Shown: positions 50,706 to 60,332, counted from the stretch's first letter. The stretch is DNA of 64,000 nucleotides from Candidatus Kapaibacterium sp. (GCA_025455065.1 JALONG010000002.1:126422-190421); one strand, 5' to 3'. Made by a program: numbers and translations. Notes: a model not told the origin generated them from the sequence alone.

Positions 50706-53546
50706 TTAGAATTTGAACCCGAGCGCAATCGTCGGAATTATCGGAAATAATGCTGCTTGCTGGACGATAGCCGTTGGTTTGGTTGCGCTATTGGCATCGA
50801 ATGACACCGAAAAGAAAAACGGATTTGCGCGGTTGTAGGCGTTGATAACGTTGATGGATGCGTTGAAGGGCAAGCCAAACCACGAGAAATAATGCGTAAA
50901 ATTGAGGTCTAATCGGTGATAATCCGGCAAGCGAAAGCCATTGCGCTCGGTGTAGTTTGTCCGAAAGGCATTGGCGGGAACGCCTCTGTCTTGCGTAACG
51001 ACAAGTGCGCCCGTAGCGGGATTGCTTGGGAAAAAGAACTGCGACGTTGGTAGTGAAAATGCTTGTCCCGTGCCGAAGACCCACGACGCGCCCAGTTCCC
51101 ATGCGTCGCTGAATTTGTAATTGAGAACAATCGAAATATCGTGCCTTCTGTCATAGCGCGGAAAAAAGGGCTTTCCGCCGTTCAGTTCAGCAAAAGTGCG
51201 TGTTGTCCACGAAAGCGTGTAACCAAGCCATCCCGTGAACGCTCCCATACGCTTATTCAGGAAAAATTCTACGCCGTAAGATTCACCTTTGCCGGCAGTA
51301 AGCGAGGAAACATCATTGATAACAAGCGAGGGAACAACATCTTCCCGAAATTCGTAGAGATTGTTCATGGTTTTGTAATAGCCTTCTATGCTGAACACAT
51401 ACTCATCACCGAAAAGTTTTGTTTCTGCACCCAAGACGTACTGCATAGCATTTGCGGGCTTGATGACCTCTCCGGCAGGAAACCACGTGTCGCTGGGAAA
51501 GGTGATATCATTGCGCACCAAAAGATGCAAAAATTGATTCGTCATTGCAGCCGCACCCTTGAGTGTGAGCGCGTCGGAAACCTCATACGTCAAGGAAAGA
51601 CGCGGCTCCGGCAGCACATAATTTCCACGTTGAAAATATGCCAAGCGAAATCCGATATTTGCTGATAATTGCGGGGTGATTTGCCACTCATCTTGCGCAT
51701 AAATACTGGCTTCCAGAGCATCGGCATTGTCGTCGGGAGAAATGTTTCGGATAAATTCATCCACCGTGCGCTCGTCGGTAACATTTGCCACCGTGAAGCG
51801 ATGCATGGTCGCATCAATCCCGGCTTTTATCGAATGTTCAGGGCTTGGAAAGTATTGCAAATCGCCGCGAAGCGTGTAATCCTGAATGTTGGAAACCGAC
51901 TTGGATAAGCCTTGTCCCGTGCGCGAGACTTCGTTGTAGTTATAGCGGTAGTTGCTGTAAATGGCGGAGAAATTGGTGAAGAGATTTGGCGAGATAATGT
52001 GCATCCACCGAAGGTTTCCGGTCGCATTGCCCCAAATGAGGCTAAAATCAATCTGACCTGCCTTTTGTGATAAAAAATCATTCCCAAAATAGCCTGCTAG
52101 GTAGAGGTGATCGTTGTCGGAGATTTTGTAGTTCAACTTCGCGTTAAAATCGTAAAAATTATAGTTCGGTGCAGTGAGTTTTGCGGTTTCGGAAAGGAAA
52201 AGATTGAGCAGCAAATCCAGATACGTTCTGCGTCCTGAAACCATAAAACTCATGTTTTCCGTTATTGGACCTTCCAACGTCAGACGCGAAGCCACGAGAC
52301 TGAGATTGGCAGTACCGCCAATTTTTTCTTTGCTACCTTCTTTCATCGTCAAATCAATCACGCTCGAAAGCCGCCCGCCGTATTCAGCCGGGAACGCACC
52401 TTTTATCACACGCACATCCCGAATAGCATCGTTATTGAACACCGTGAAAAGCCCCGCCAAGTGCGCAGGATTATAGACCGTCACGCCATCCAAAAGAATG
52501 AGATTTTGGTCGGGAGAGCCGCCCCGCACGTAGATGCCGTTGCTGAGTTCAGTTCCGGGTTTGATGCCCGGCATAAGCTGGAGTGTGCGGAAAATATCTG
52601 CCTCGCCCCCAAGTGTCGGCATTTTGCTCACGAGTTCTGATTGAAGCTGCACAGCACTAATGGCGCGGTTTGTGGGTGCCGTGCTGCGCTCGGCTAGCAC
52701 GGAAACGGTTTGGGTTTTGACATCTTGAGAGCGGAGGGGGATATTTACTCGTACCGATTTATCGGTGTTCTCCACGCGAACACTTTGCAAGAAGGTTGCG
52801 TAGCCAAGCCCGCGAACGGTGATGTAGTACGTGCCGTAGGGAATATTGGGCAGCGAATAAAAACCAAACTTATTTGTCCTTGTACCCCGCACCAGTGCTG
52901 CTTTGGAGAAGTTTGTGCTGTCGCTCGACACAATAACGGTAACACCGATAACTGCCTCGCCGGACTTTGCCTCACTGACGATGCCGGAAATTGTACCATT
53001 TTGCGCCAATGGTACTGTTTGAGATTGCACCTGAATCGCTGATGGAGCTTCGGGACTTGTCGGAGCAAGTGTTGATGCGCTATTGGCAATCGCATCACTT
53101 TCCGCGCCCTCTGCTTTTTTTGAGCGAGACTGAATAACGTAGGTGTTTTCATCAAGTTTTTTGCAGCGCAAGTCGGAAGGTTCTAAAGCTGTGTTCAGAC
53201 GAGATTCTGCCTCGCTTTTGGAAGATACTGCAAGCATACTATCAGCGACTTCGGGCGTGAAGTCTATGTTTTTCACGAGTTCAACGTTGTAGTTGAACAT
53301 AGCGTGATGCTTTTCCGACAAGGCTGCCAGGAGCTTGCGCAGAGAAACTCGTCGGACATTCGCCGGAGCAGCTATTCCGCTGTTTTCTTGCCCGGATTGA
53401 GAAGTTTGCTGAGGAGTTTGTTGAGGAATTTGTTGAGGAGTTTGTTGCGCAAGTTCAAGATATTGCGCAAAAGCTGTTCTTTGGTCAAAAATTTCCGTTG
53501 CCATGCCAAAGGCAGCGACAAAAACGGCAATAAGAATCCTGTTCAT
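50706..53546 (-). CDS. TonB-dependent receptor with STN and carboxypeptidase-like domains
   Basis: 946 residues. Signal peptide, then a TPQQ-repeat linker (QTPQQIPQQTPQQTSQ, about 32-50), an STN signalling domain (VSLRKLLAALSEKHHAMFNYNVELVKNIDF ... KKLDENTYVIQ, about 65-145), a carboxypeptidase-regulatory-like domain (GTISGIVSEAKSGEAVIGVTVIV), a plug (IYVRGGSPDQNLILLDGVTVYNPAHLAGLFTVFNNDAIRDVRVIKGAFPAEYGGRLSSVIDLTMKEG) and the barrel, ending ALGFKF. The STN domain fits signalling to FecR. Substrate unknown; it could be a siderophore or an oligosaccharide. A 12-base repeat at 53401-53450 encodes the TPQQ linker. Confidence 0.93.
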   Translation of the reverse strand: MNRILIAVFVAAFGMATEIFDQRTAFAQYLELAQQTPQQIPQQTPQQTSQSGQENSGIAAPANVRRVSLRKLLAALSEKHHAMFNYNVELVKNIDFTPEVADSMLAVSSKSEAESRLNTALEPSDLRCKKLDENTYVIQSRSKKAEGAESDAIANSASTLAPTSPEAPSAIQVQSQTVPLAQNGTISGIVSEAKSGEAVIGVTVIVSSDSTNFSKAALVRGTRTNKFGFYSLPNIPYGTYYITVRGLGYATFLQSVRVENTDKSVRVNIPLRSQDVKTQTVSVLAERSTAPTNRAISAVQLQSELVSKMPTLGGEADIFRTLQLMPGIKPGTELSNGIYVRGGSPDQNLILLDGVTVYNPAHLAGLFTVFNNDAIRDVRVIKGAFPAEYGGRLSSVIDLTMKEGSKEKIGGTANLSLVASRLTLEGPITENMSFMVSGRRTYLDLLLNLFLSETAKLTAPNYNFYDFNAKLNYKISDNDHLYLAGYFGNDFLSQKAGQIDFSLIWGNATGNLRWMHIISPNLFTNFSAIYSNYRYNYNEVSRTGQGLSKSVSNIQDYTLRGDLQYFPSPEHSIKAGIDATMHRFTVANVTDERTVDEFIRNISPDDNADALEASIYAQDEWQITPQLSANIGFRLAYFQRGNYVLPEPRLSLTYEVSDALTLKGAAAMTNQFLHLLVRNDITFPSDTWFPAGEVIKPANAMQYVLGAETKLFGDEYVFSIEGYYKTMNNLYEFREDVVPSLVINDVSSLTAGKGESYGVEFFLNKRMGAFTGWLGYTLSWTTRTFAELNGGKPFFPRYDRRHDISIVLNYKFSDAWELGASWVFGTGQAFSLPTSQFFFPSNPATGALVVTQDRGVPANAFRTNYTERNGFRLPDYHRLDLNFTHYFSWFGLPFNASINVINAYNRANPFFFSVSFDANSATKPTAIVQQAALFPIIPTIALGFKF

Positions 53547-53716
53547 AATGGTAGATTACGAAGTAAGGGTAAAAATTTAGCGAATTGTAAATGTTGAATA
53601 TACCGGAGGTGAAGAAGAGAAGAGCGAACTCAAAAAAAATCAAACAGCAGACATATCACCATTTTCATTCAACAGCGAGACGAAAACACAAGCCAAAATA
53701 CAGTAAAAGCGAAGGT

Positions 53717-54859
53717 TTATCGGGCATACAGCGTGAGCGTGTCATGGTGCATTTCAACGCGGGCATTGAAGGTTTCTCGTAACACGTCCTGCAAAAGCGG
53801 CAAATTATCCGAAGGGATTCCACCGGAGAAGCGCATATTGACGAGGCTGGAGTCGGCAAAGCGAATCGTGATGCCATGCGAGTTTTGCAAAATAGAAGCT
53901 ACTTCACTCATCGGCAGTGCGTCAAAGAAGATTTTGCCGTCTTTCCATGAGGTATATGCTTCTGTTTGCACCGTTCGCGTGGACGATTTTCCCGCTTCGC
54001 CAATCTCAAACCGCTCTCCCGGACGCAAGATAGCAAGCTCGGTCGCACCATCAGGCGAGAGAATCCGTACTTTGCCTTCCTGCAACACAACGGCGGTTTG
54101 ATTGTTGCGCGTATTGACGTTGAACTCTGTCCCCAGCACTTCGATAAGTGCAAAGTCCGTTTTCACGCGAAACTTTACCGCTTGCCCATCACGCGCAGTT
54201 TTCTTGACATGGAAAAAGGCTTCACCACGTACACGAACTTCACGCACGGAGGAATCCCGCATCATTGCTGTACTGTACGATAGCTCCGAGCGTTCACCGA
54301 CAATGACTACCGAACCATCTGGCAGCGAAATGGTGCTGCGTCCGCCGCCATCGCTGGTTGCAACAAGCACGTCTGCGGGTGCAAAAACATCACTCTGCCG
54401 AAAAATACCAATACCCACTGCCACTACAAGCAGTGCCGCTACCGCCCACATATACGCTCTGCGGTATCGGACGTGTTTGCCGGGCGTTGCAAACAAATCG
54501 AATACACGCGCCTTGTGTGGTGCTTGTACCATCTGTGGTGCTTGTATCGGCTCTGAGGAAATATGCGACGTGCTGAAAGACAGAGTGCTGCCAGAGAGAG
54601 CATTTATCCGCGATTCGATTCGCTGCCAGACCAGTTCTTGTGCGCCTTCGGGAACGTCGGGCTGCACGGGACGCAGGGCAAGCACCAAACGCTCTGCTTC
54701 CTGCATCAAGATTCGTCGGCGTTCTTGGTCATTCGGCACGGCGTGCTGCCATGCTGACCAAAAATCCGACCGCTCCTTGCTCGGATGTAGCACGAATGCG
54801 CGAAATTGCTCATCAAGAGCGAGTTCTGCGGCTGTGGTATAGTGTGCTTGTGCGTTCAT
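53717..54859 (-). CDS. FecR-family anti-sigma regulator
   Basis: 380 residues. A cytoplasmic N-terminal part of about 140 residues, one membrane segment (AYMWAVAALLVVAVGIGIF), then the FecR domain (DGGGRSTISLPDGSVVIVGERSELSYS ... EVRVRGEAFFHVKK ... VEVLGTEFNVNTRNN-like VLGTEFNVNTR) and DUF4974 (FFDALPMSEVASILQNSHGITIRFADSSLVNMRFSGGIPSDNLPLLQDVLRETFN). It transmits the signal of the STN-type receptor to the ECF sigma factor encoded just upstream (150 bases). The gene order sigma, FecR, receptor, DUF4249 is the classic arrangement in Bacteroidota. Confidence 0.94.
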   Translation of the reverse strand: MNAQAHYTTAAELALDEQFRAFVLHPSKERSDFWSAWQHAVPNDQERRRILMQEAERLVLALRPVQPDVPEGAQELVWQRIESRINALSGSTLSFSTSHISSEPIQAPQMVQAPHKARVFDLFATPGKHVRYRRAYMWAVAALLVVAVGIGIFRQSDVFAPADVLVATSDGGGRSTISLPDGSVVIVGERSELSYSTAMMRDSSVREVRVRGEAFFHVKKTARDGQAVKFRVKTDFALIEVLGTEFNVNTRNNQTAVVLQEGKVRILSPDGATELAILRPGERFEIGEAGKSSTRTVQTEAYTSWKDGKIFFDALPMSEVASILQNSHGITIRFADSSLVNMRFSGGIPSDNLPLLQDVLRETFNARVEMHHDTLTLYAR

Positions 54860-55009
54860 TGTTGATGATGGTATTGTGCGAGTCGTCTAATGATAAAGAG
54901 ACACGCCGTTGTGAAATCTTTACATTTTTTTCCATTTTTTTTGAAAAATATTTTCGCGCCTGAAATTTTCTTCCGGCGACCCGCTTCGTAGCTGGCTTTC
55001 GGCAAACAA

Positions 55010-55672
55010 TCACGAAAACAAGGAAGGAAGGAAATACAGAAGAACCAGATGTGGTACGTCTTGCAGATATTCCTGCAAGGTATGAACGGCGCGGTGCAGC
55101 GTGATATAGACCGTTTCCACCTTTACCTCCATCGCCGTTGCAATTTCATTTGAGGAGAGTTCTTCAAAATAGTGGAGATACAATACTTCGCGCTGACGCT
55201 TGGGAAGCTGATTGATACTGGCGAGGAGAGCATTTCGTTGTTCGGCGGCAGATTCTTTTTGGGTGAATATTTCTTCTGCGGAGGGAGCGAGTTCAAAAAG
55301 GAATCCGGCTGCTCTGCGTGGGTCATTGTGGAGGGCATCGCCGTCATCGCTCAAGAGGTCTTCATCAGCAACGTATTTGCGCTCTTGCTTGATATTGCGG
55401 GCGAGTGTTCGGCGAAACGACGTAAAAATGTACGCACGAAAGGAATGAATTTCACCGATGGATTGTTGGTGTTCGTAGAGATAAACAAAGAGATTCTGCA
55501 CTGCGTCTTGGACGGCTTCTTTCTGCGGCGTGAGATGATAGCCATAGCGATATAAGTGCTGAAAATAGCGGTCATACAAGGCGCGGAAGGCATTTCCACT
55601 GCCATCTCGCACACATTCTGCCCATAAAACCTCATCCGATACCGATGATTCCTCCGAATGATGCCGTGCCAT
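55010..55672 (-). CDS. ECF RNA polymerase sigma factor of the FecI type
   Basis: 220 residues. Region 2 (AFRALYDRYFQHLYRYGYHLTPQKEAVQDAVQNLFVYLYEH) and region 4 (LPKRQREVLYLHYFEELSSNEIATAMEVKVETVYITLHRAVHTLQEYL) are clear. The C-terminus has a hydrophobic tail (HLVLLYFLPSLF) after region 4, which is unusual. The gene heads the FecR/receptor/DUF4249 unit and would be activated through FecR when the receptor binds its substrate. A basic insertion between regions 2 and 4 (SIGEIHSFRAYIFTSFRRTLARNIKQERKY) belongs to region 2. Confidence 0.94.
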   Translation of the reverse strand: MARHHSEESSVSDEVLWAECVRDGSGNAFRALYDRYFQHLYRYGYHLTPQKEAVQDAVQNLFVYLYEHQQSIGEIHSFRAYIFTSFRRTLARNIKQERKYVADEDLLSDDGDALHNDPRRAAGFLFELAPSAEEIFTQKESAAEQRNALLASINQLPKRQREVLYLHYFEELSSNEIATAMEVKVETVYITLHRAVHTLQEYLQDVPHLVLLYFLPSLFS

Positions 55673-55755
55673 TCTTTATCCTTGCTGCGAAAATTATCAA
55701 TTGATTCCTTATACATTTCCGAGTTTGATGATAAAAGACGAGGCAGGGAAAAAGG

Positions 55756-57837
55756 TTACACTACCCCCATTGTAAGCAAAATTTCCTCCCGCTCTGCCGA
55801 CAGTTTCGCCCATTCTTCCATTGTGGTATCAAGCGCTTTGCGCTGCGATTCTACCTCAGCGATAACGTCTTTGAAATTGGGTTTTGTGTAAAATTCTGCT
55901 TCTGCCATTTGCTGTTCGATAGCGCCAATACTTGTTTCCAGCGCACTTATCTGTTTCTCACAATCTTCAATCAACCGCGCTAAACGGCGCTCTTCTTTTT
56001 GAAGGCGTTTGCGTTCTTCGCGGTCGAGGGGAGATGTTGTGGCAGAGGCGATAGGTTCCAAGTTCTGGTTTATAGGTTCGGGCTTTGAGGTCGTTTGTAC
56101 GGGCGTTTGTTGAGGTGCTTGCAACGGTGTTTGTTGAGGTGCTTGTAATGGCGCTTGCGGAGGCTCATGTGAAGCGGGTTGCGGGGTGTTCGGCTCTTTG
56201 GTGGATTTTTCTAATTGGCGGAGAGTTTCGATGTTTTTGATGCGCAAAAATTCATAAATGTCGCCGGCAAATTCTTTGATTGCGCCGCCGCGAAATTCCA
56301 CGACTTTTCCTGTCAAACCTTGCAGAAAATCGCGGTCGTGCGAGACCACAATCAGTGCGCCGTCGTAATCCATGAGCGCTTGCTTCAGTACGTCTTTGGA
56401 GCGCATATCGAGGTGATTGGTCGGTTCGTCCAGAATGAGTGCGTTAATCGGCTCAAGCAAAAGTTTTGCCATAGCGAGGCGAGATTTTTCGCCGCCTGAA
56501 AGCACTTTCACTTTTTTATAGACAGAATCGCCGCTAAACAAAAATGCGCCCAGCAAATCACGAATCTTGGTGCGCATCTCGCCAGTGGCGGCGCGGTCTA
56601 TGATGTCCAGTACCGTTGCATTCGGGTCAAGCATTTCCGCTTGGTGCTGCGCGTAATAGCCAATAGCAACGTTGTGTCCAATCGTAATCACACCGCCGCT
56701 CACCTCTTCCTGCCCGACGAGCATTTTCGCAAACGTGGTTTTACCTTCACCATTTTTTCCGACAAACGCTATTTTTTCACCACGCTCAATGGCAAAATCA
56801 ATGCCGCGTAAAATGGTCTTTTCGCCGAAACTCTTGACTACGCCTTGTGCTTCAAACACGGTTCGCCCGGAGCGCGGCGCGTCGGGAAAACGGAAATGCA
56901 CCGAAGCGGTATCTTCTTCCTCAATTTCGATGCGGTCAATTTTGTCCAACTGCTTGATGCGCGATTGCACCTGCACGGCTTTCGTGGCTTTGTAGCGGAA
57001 GCGCTCAATGAATTTTTCGGTATCGGCGATTTGCTTTTGCTGATTGGTAAATGCCGCAAGCTGCTGTTCACGCCGTTCTTGGCGCATCTGCACGTATTTG
57101 GAATACGAAGCCGGGTAATCATGCACCTTACCAAGCGTGATTTCAAGCGTTCTCGTGGTAATGCTGTCCAAAAACGAGCGGTCGTGCGAAATCATCACAA
57201 TAGCACCGTCGTAGTTTTTGAGAAACTCTTCCAGCCACATGAGCGATTCAATGTCGAGGTGATTGGTCGGTTCGTCCAGCAAGATATAATCAGGCTTGCG
57301 GAGGAGAATTTTTGCCAACTCAATACGCATTTGCCAGCCGCCACTGAGTTCTTCGGTCATTTTCGTCATATCGCGCTGCTCAAACCCAAGCCCCGTTAAA
57401 ATGCGCTCTATCTGACCCCGCATACTGCCTGAGTCCATACGGGTAAGGTGGTCATTTACGTCGGAAAGTTCGTGGAGAAGGTCGTTGTATTCATCCGATT
57501 CGTAGTCTGTTCGGCGCTCCAATTCGTCGGAAATGGCGTGAATACGCTCTTCCAAAGCAAGAGTTTCGGCAAATGCGGTAGCAGTTTCGTCATAAACGGT
57601 GCGTCCTCCGGCACTGATGATGTCTTGAGGTAGATAGCCGATGGTCAGACCGTTAGATTTGTGGACGCTACCGCGCTCTTCTTCGAGCAAACCCGAAAGA
57701 ATCTTGAGCAACGTGGATTTTCCCGCGCCGTTTTTGCCGACTAAGCCGACACGGTCGCGCGGGGCAATCATAAAGGAAACATCATCGAAAAGGTAGTTAC
57801 CGCCGAAGTGGATGGAAAGGGAAGAGACTGTGAGCAT
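55756..57837 (-). CDS. ABC-F family ATPase (Uup/EttA-type)
   Basis: 693 residues from the ATG at 57837, preferred over 57897 because MLTVSSLSIHFGG is the usual family start. Two ATP-binding cassettes: Walker A GKNGAGKSTLLK and GKNGEGKTTFAK, signatures LSGGWQ and LSGGEK, Walker B ILLDEPTNHLD and ILDEPTNHLD. The linker between them has the family's arginine-rich helix. A Q/P-rich linker (QAPLQAPQQTPLQAPQQTP) precedes a C-terminal coiled coil. No membrane segments: ABC-F proteins act on ribosomes in translation or antibiotic protection; the exact role is unknown. The promoter is predicted at 57895-57925. Confidence 0.93.
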   Translation of the reverse strand: MLTVSSLSIHFGGNYLFDDVSFMIAPRDRVGLVGKNGAGKSTLLKILSGLLEEERGSVHKSNGLTIGYLPQDIISAGGRTVYDETATAFAETLALEERIHAISDELERRTDYESDEYNDLLHELSDVNDHLTRMDSGSMRGQIERILTGLGFEQRDMTKMTEELSGGWQMRIELAKILLRKPDYILLDEPTNHLDIESLMWLEEFLKNYDGAIVMISHDRSFLDSITTRTLEITLGKVHDYPASYSKYVQMRQERREQQLAAFTNQQKQIADTEKFIERFRYKATKAVQVQSRIKQLDKIDRIEIEEEDTASVHFRFPDAPRSGRTVFEAQGVVKSFGEKTILRGIDFAIERGEKIAFVGKNGEGKTTFAKMLVGQEEVSGGVITIGHNVAIGYYAQHQAEMLDPNATVLDIIDRAATGEMRTKIRDLLGAFLFSGDSVYKKVKVLSGGEKSRLAMAKLLLEPINALILDEPTNHLDMRSKDVLKQALMDYDGALIVVSHDRDFLQGLTGKVVEFRGGAIKEFAGDIYEFLRIKNIETLRQLEKSTKEPNTPQPASHEPPQAPLQAPQQTPLQAPQQTPVQTTSKPEPINQNLEPIASATTSPLDREERKRLQKEERRLARLIEDCEKQISALETSIGAIEQQMAEAEFYTKPNFKDVIAEVESQRKALDTTMEEWAKLSAEREEILLTMGVV

Positions 57838-57894
57838 TGATTTGATGCGGTCTTGTGAAGTGTGTTTGCTGTGAAACGTTGGTTTTGTGCAGGG

Positions 57895-57925
57895 CAAATA
57901 TAGGGGAAGTTTTTTTCATAACCAA
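57895..57925 (-). promoter_or_regulatory. Predicted FCB-type promoter for the ABC-F gene
   Basis: On the minus strand: TTGG (57925-57922) and TATATTTG (57902-57895), a perfect match to TAnnTTTG, with a 19-base spacer. The ABC-F start codon is 58 bases downstream; this also supports the 57837 start, since the longer 57897 start would lie inside the -7 box. Confidence 0.6.
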
Positions 57926-58043
57926 TCATGCTCTTAAGCATAAACGCGATACCGCTTCAAATCTTGCGAAAGAGGCGATATTTTCGTAATTTATTGCGGG
58001 TAATTTTTATCATTTCTCAAGCATTTTTCTTTGGTATAATTCC

Positions 58044-58265
58044 ATGCAAAGCGCATCAGTACAAGATTCTTCGCTCTCTAATCTTCAACTTGAATTGCTC
58101 AAGTTGTATTCATTTAACCTCAAGACAGAAGAATTGCTTGAAGTAAAGCGCATTTTGGGACAACATTTTGCTGACCGCCTGACTGCTGCGGCAAGTTCGG
58201 CATATCGTGAACAAGGTTGGTCTCAGGAAACACTGGATTCTTGGCTGAACGATACACAGCAGTAA
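58044..58265 (+). CDS. Antitoxin-like small protein
   Basis: 73 residues. Helix-rich: SNLQLELLKLYSFNLKTEELLEVKRILGQHFADRLTAAASSAYREQGWSQETLDSWL-type sequence without a canonical DNA-binding motif. It lies directly in front of a PIN-domain gene (9 bases between this stop and the PIN start), which is the usual order for PIN toxin-antitoxin pairs in Bacteroidota and cyanobacteria. The function as an antitoxin is inferred from this position. Confidence 0.7.
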   Translation: MQSASVQDSSLSNLQLELLKLYSFNLKTEELLEVKRILGQHFADRLTAAASSAYREQGWSQETLDSWLNDTQQ

Positions 58266-58273
58266 TCTATCGT

Positions 58274-58711
58274 ATGAACCTGCAAACCCCGCCACTTCTC
58301 GTTCTTGATACCAACGTGCTTTTGGTCTCTTTACCGGAACAATCCTCTTACCATTGGCTATTTCTCGCTATTCGTAACGGACTCGTGCGTATTGCTGTCA
58401 GTACAGAAATGTTATTGGAATATGAAGAAGTTATTGCAAAACGAATCGGGCTTGACCGTACTGAGCAAGCGCTCCATACTTTGCTACTTTTGCCGAATAT
58501 TCAACTTATTACGCCATTTTTTCGGTGGAAAATTATCGCTCAAGATCCCGATGACGATAAATTTATAGACTGCTACGTTGCTTGTGGTGCTGATTGTCTA
58601 GTATCGAATGACCGAGATTTTGAAGTGCTTGCTTATTGTAATTTTCCCAAGGTTGTCGTTTGTCGCCTTGAGGAAATGCAGCAATGGCTTGAAGGCTTGG
58701 GCGTGATATAA
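58274..58711 (+). CDS. PIN-domain toxin (ribonuclease), toxin-antitoxin partner
   Basis: 145 residues from this ATG; the open frame begins at 58217 but overlaps the antitoxin. The PIN-domain acidic residues are present: VLDTNVLL at the N-terminus, STEMLLEYEEV in the middle, DDDKFIDCYVACGADCLVSNDRDF near the C-terminus. It would cleave RNA when not bound by its antitoxin. A terminator follows at 58717-58757. Confidence 0.85.
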   Translation: MNLQTPPLLVLDTNVLLVSLPEQSSYHWLFLAIRNGLVRIAVSTEMLLEYEEVIAKRIGLDRTEQALHTLLLLPNIQLITPFFRWKIIAQDPDDDKFIDCYVACGADCLVSNDRDFEVLAYCNFPKVVVCRLEEMQQWLEGLGVI

Positions 58712-58716
58712 ATGGG

Positions 58717-58757
58717 AAAAAACCGCACCATTTCTCCATCGAAATAGTGCGGTTTTT
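58717..58757 (+). terminator. Rho-independent terminator after the PIN gene
   Basis: AAAACCGCACCATTTC pairs with GAAATAGTGCGGTTTT (one mismatch) across a six-base loop, with T residues after it. It may also serve the converging minus-strand genes. Confidence 0.75.
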
Positions 58758-58774
58758 CTCAGTGTGTCATACAA

Positions 58775-58916
58775 TTACCGCACCACACTCACCGCTTTCT
58801 GCCGAACCTCATTTTGCCCCTGCAACCGTACAAAATACGTTCCCGTCGGCAGTCCGCTTATATCCACGCGCTCGGAGTATTCTCCGGCATCATGGTTTCC
58901 TGCTTTGATGGTGCGA
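58775..58916. repeat. 142-base direct repeat, copy 1 (T9SS tail-coding)
   Basis: Near-identical (one visible difference) to 60417-60558. It encodes on the minus strand the end of a T9SS sorting domain (TIKAGNHDAGEYSERVDISG, LPTGTYFVRLQG), but here it is in a different frame from the gene upstream. Confidence 0.9.
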
Positions 58917-60332
58917 CGAGTAGGCAATATCAACGTGTGTTGATGCGGGGTTGGGGAAGGTGTTTTGGAGTGCGAGGGTAGCAGTTGAGGCTTGGGTGAA
59001 CAGGCGCTTTCCGCCTGCAGTACAGGTACGAACAGTCATGCTTGCAGGCAGTGATGGCTGTTGAACAATATAGCTGAACGGGTCTTTTGTGAGCCATTGG
59101 AAATCAAGCAGAATCAAGGGAGCTTGGTCTGTATCGCCTATCATAGCTTGGCTTCTCATTCTCATCAGAATATCAGTATTTCCGCTCCAAGCGGAAGCAT
59201 TTTTTCCATCACCGCTCAGTTCAAATATCCTCCACACTGACGAGCGCTCCGTTGCAAGTTCACGGGCAGACCATTGATTATTAAACCACTGTTGCGGGGG
59301 CGATGCTATCAGGTTTTTATTCACCGCAATCAGCGAGCGCATCGAGTCGCTTGCCACAGTGAGCAGTGCAGGTGCGAGCGACGATATATTCGGTTGATTG
59401 AGGAATAGTTCAATAACTGCCGAATCCCCGCTTGGAATAGAATCTCTCTGTGGTCGAAGCCCGGGACGAATGACTCTGCGCGATACGGCAGGGTTTTCAC
59501 CCACAGCGCGGAGTTCTTGCCGGAGTGTATCAAGGTTTGTTTGGTATTGAACGATAATTCTGAGCGTCGCGGAGCTTGAATATGAGCTATTGACCGCGTT
59601 TGAGCCACTGACGGACAACAACGGTGTATAGCGAATCGGAATACAAACGAATGTCTCTCCAATCAAGGCTGTAAGCGGACTGGGGAGTGGTATGCTGTTG
59701 GTGAGAGCAAATTCATTGCCGCTTTGCTCAAGAGCGACGCTTTGAATTTGTGTTCTGTCTCCAATCAATGTGCGTAGTACGACCGTTCTCACGCCGAATG
59801 AGCCTATTTGTGTTACCCAATCGCGCCCGTTGGTTAAAGGCGCTGAATAAACCTTGATTGATAAACCATAGCCGGAAACGGCGTTGGCGACGGTCATTCT
59901 CTCTGGTGTTTGTTGGTTGCGGGAGTAGTTAATCTCCATGGGAGCAGTTTGTAAGCCTTGTCTGAGAGGGAAATATGTAACGAGGATGGTCAGCGTGTCA
60001 TTACTATTTATGCTCAAAGGAAATCTTCTGACAGAATAAAACTGCTGCGTCGAACTTCGGACAAAGCCTATCACCGAGGCGGTATCAACTAAAAAGTCAC
60101 TATTGGGAAATCGAACAGCACTGATGCTAACGCTTGCAGTGCTTGTATTGATGAGGGTAATAGTCAAATTTTTTTTGTCAAAGCAGGGGACTTTTCCAAA
60201 CCAGCCATTGTTGTCGGCGCGGATTAAGAAAGGAGAAATCTGAGCCGTTGCCTGCAAGGAGAGCAAGATATAGAACAGGCTGCAGAGTAATGGAAGTCTT
60301 TTGTAAGAGCGGGTTGGTAGAAGGTTATTCAT
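58890..60332 (-). CDS. Secreted choice-of-anchor-type protein with broken T9SS tail
   Basis: 480 residues from this ATG, which precedes a signal peptide (LPLLCSLFYILLSLQATAQ). The body consists of immunoglobulin-like beta domains of the choice-of-anchor-D kind (LTITLINTSTASVSISAVRF, LTILVTYFP). The last part, CTAGGKRLFTQAS ... LQNTFPNPASTHVDIAY, is the first half of a sorting domain. The frame then ends with SSHHQSRKP, whereas the remaining half of the tail (KAGNHDAGEYSERVDISGLP ... SVVR) is intact in another frame down to 58775. About 25 codons and the frame have been lost between the halves. It may therefore be poorly exported or retained. Confidence 0.7.
   Translation of the reverse strand: MNNLLPTRSYKRLPLLCSLFYILLSLQATAQISPFLIRADNNGWFGKVPCFDKKNLTITLINTSTASVSISAVRFPNSDFLVDTASVIGFVRSSTQQFYSVRRFPLSINSNDTLTILVTYFPLRQGLQTAPMEINYSRNQQTPERMTVANAVSGYGLSIKVYSAPLTNGRDWVTQIGSFGVRTVVLRTLIGDRTQIQSVALEQSGNEFALTNSIPLPSPLTALIGETFVCIPIRYTPLLSVSGSNAVNSSYSSSATLRIIVQYQTNLDTLRQELRAVGENPAVSRRVIRPGLRPQRDSIPSGDSAVIELFLNQPNISSLAPALLTVASDSMRSLIAVNKNLIASPPQQWFNNQWSARELATERSSVWRIFELSGDGKNASAWSGNTDILMRMRSQAMIGDTDQAPLILLDFQWLTKDPFSYIVQQPSLPASMTVRTCTAGGKRLFTQASTATLALQNTFPNPASTHVDIAYSSHHQSRKP

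Noticed and set aside
58775-58916. Separate small gene for the second half of the T9SS tail
   Set aside because: It has no start codon with a ribosome site and is a copy of the end of the neighbouring gene.
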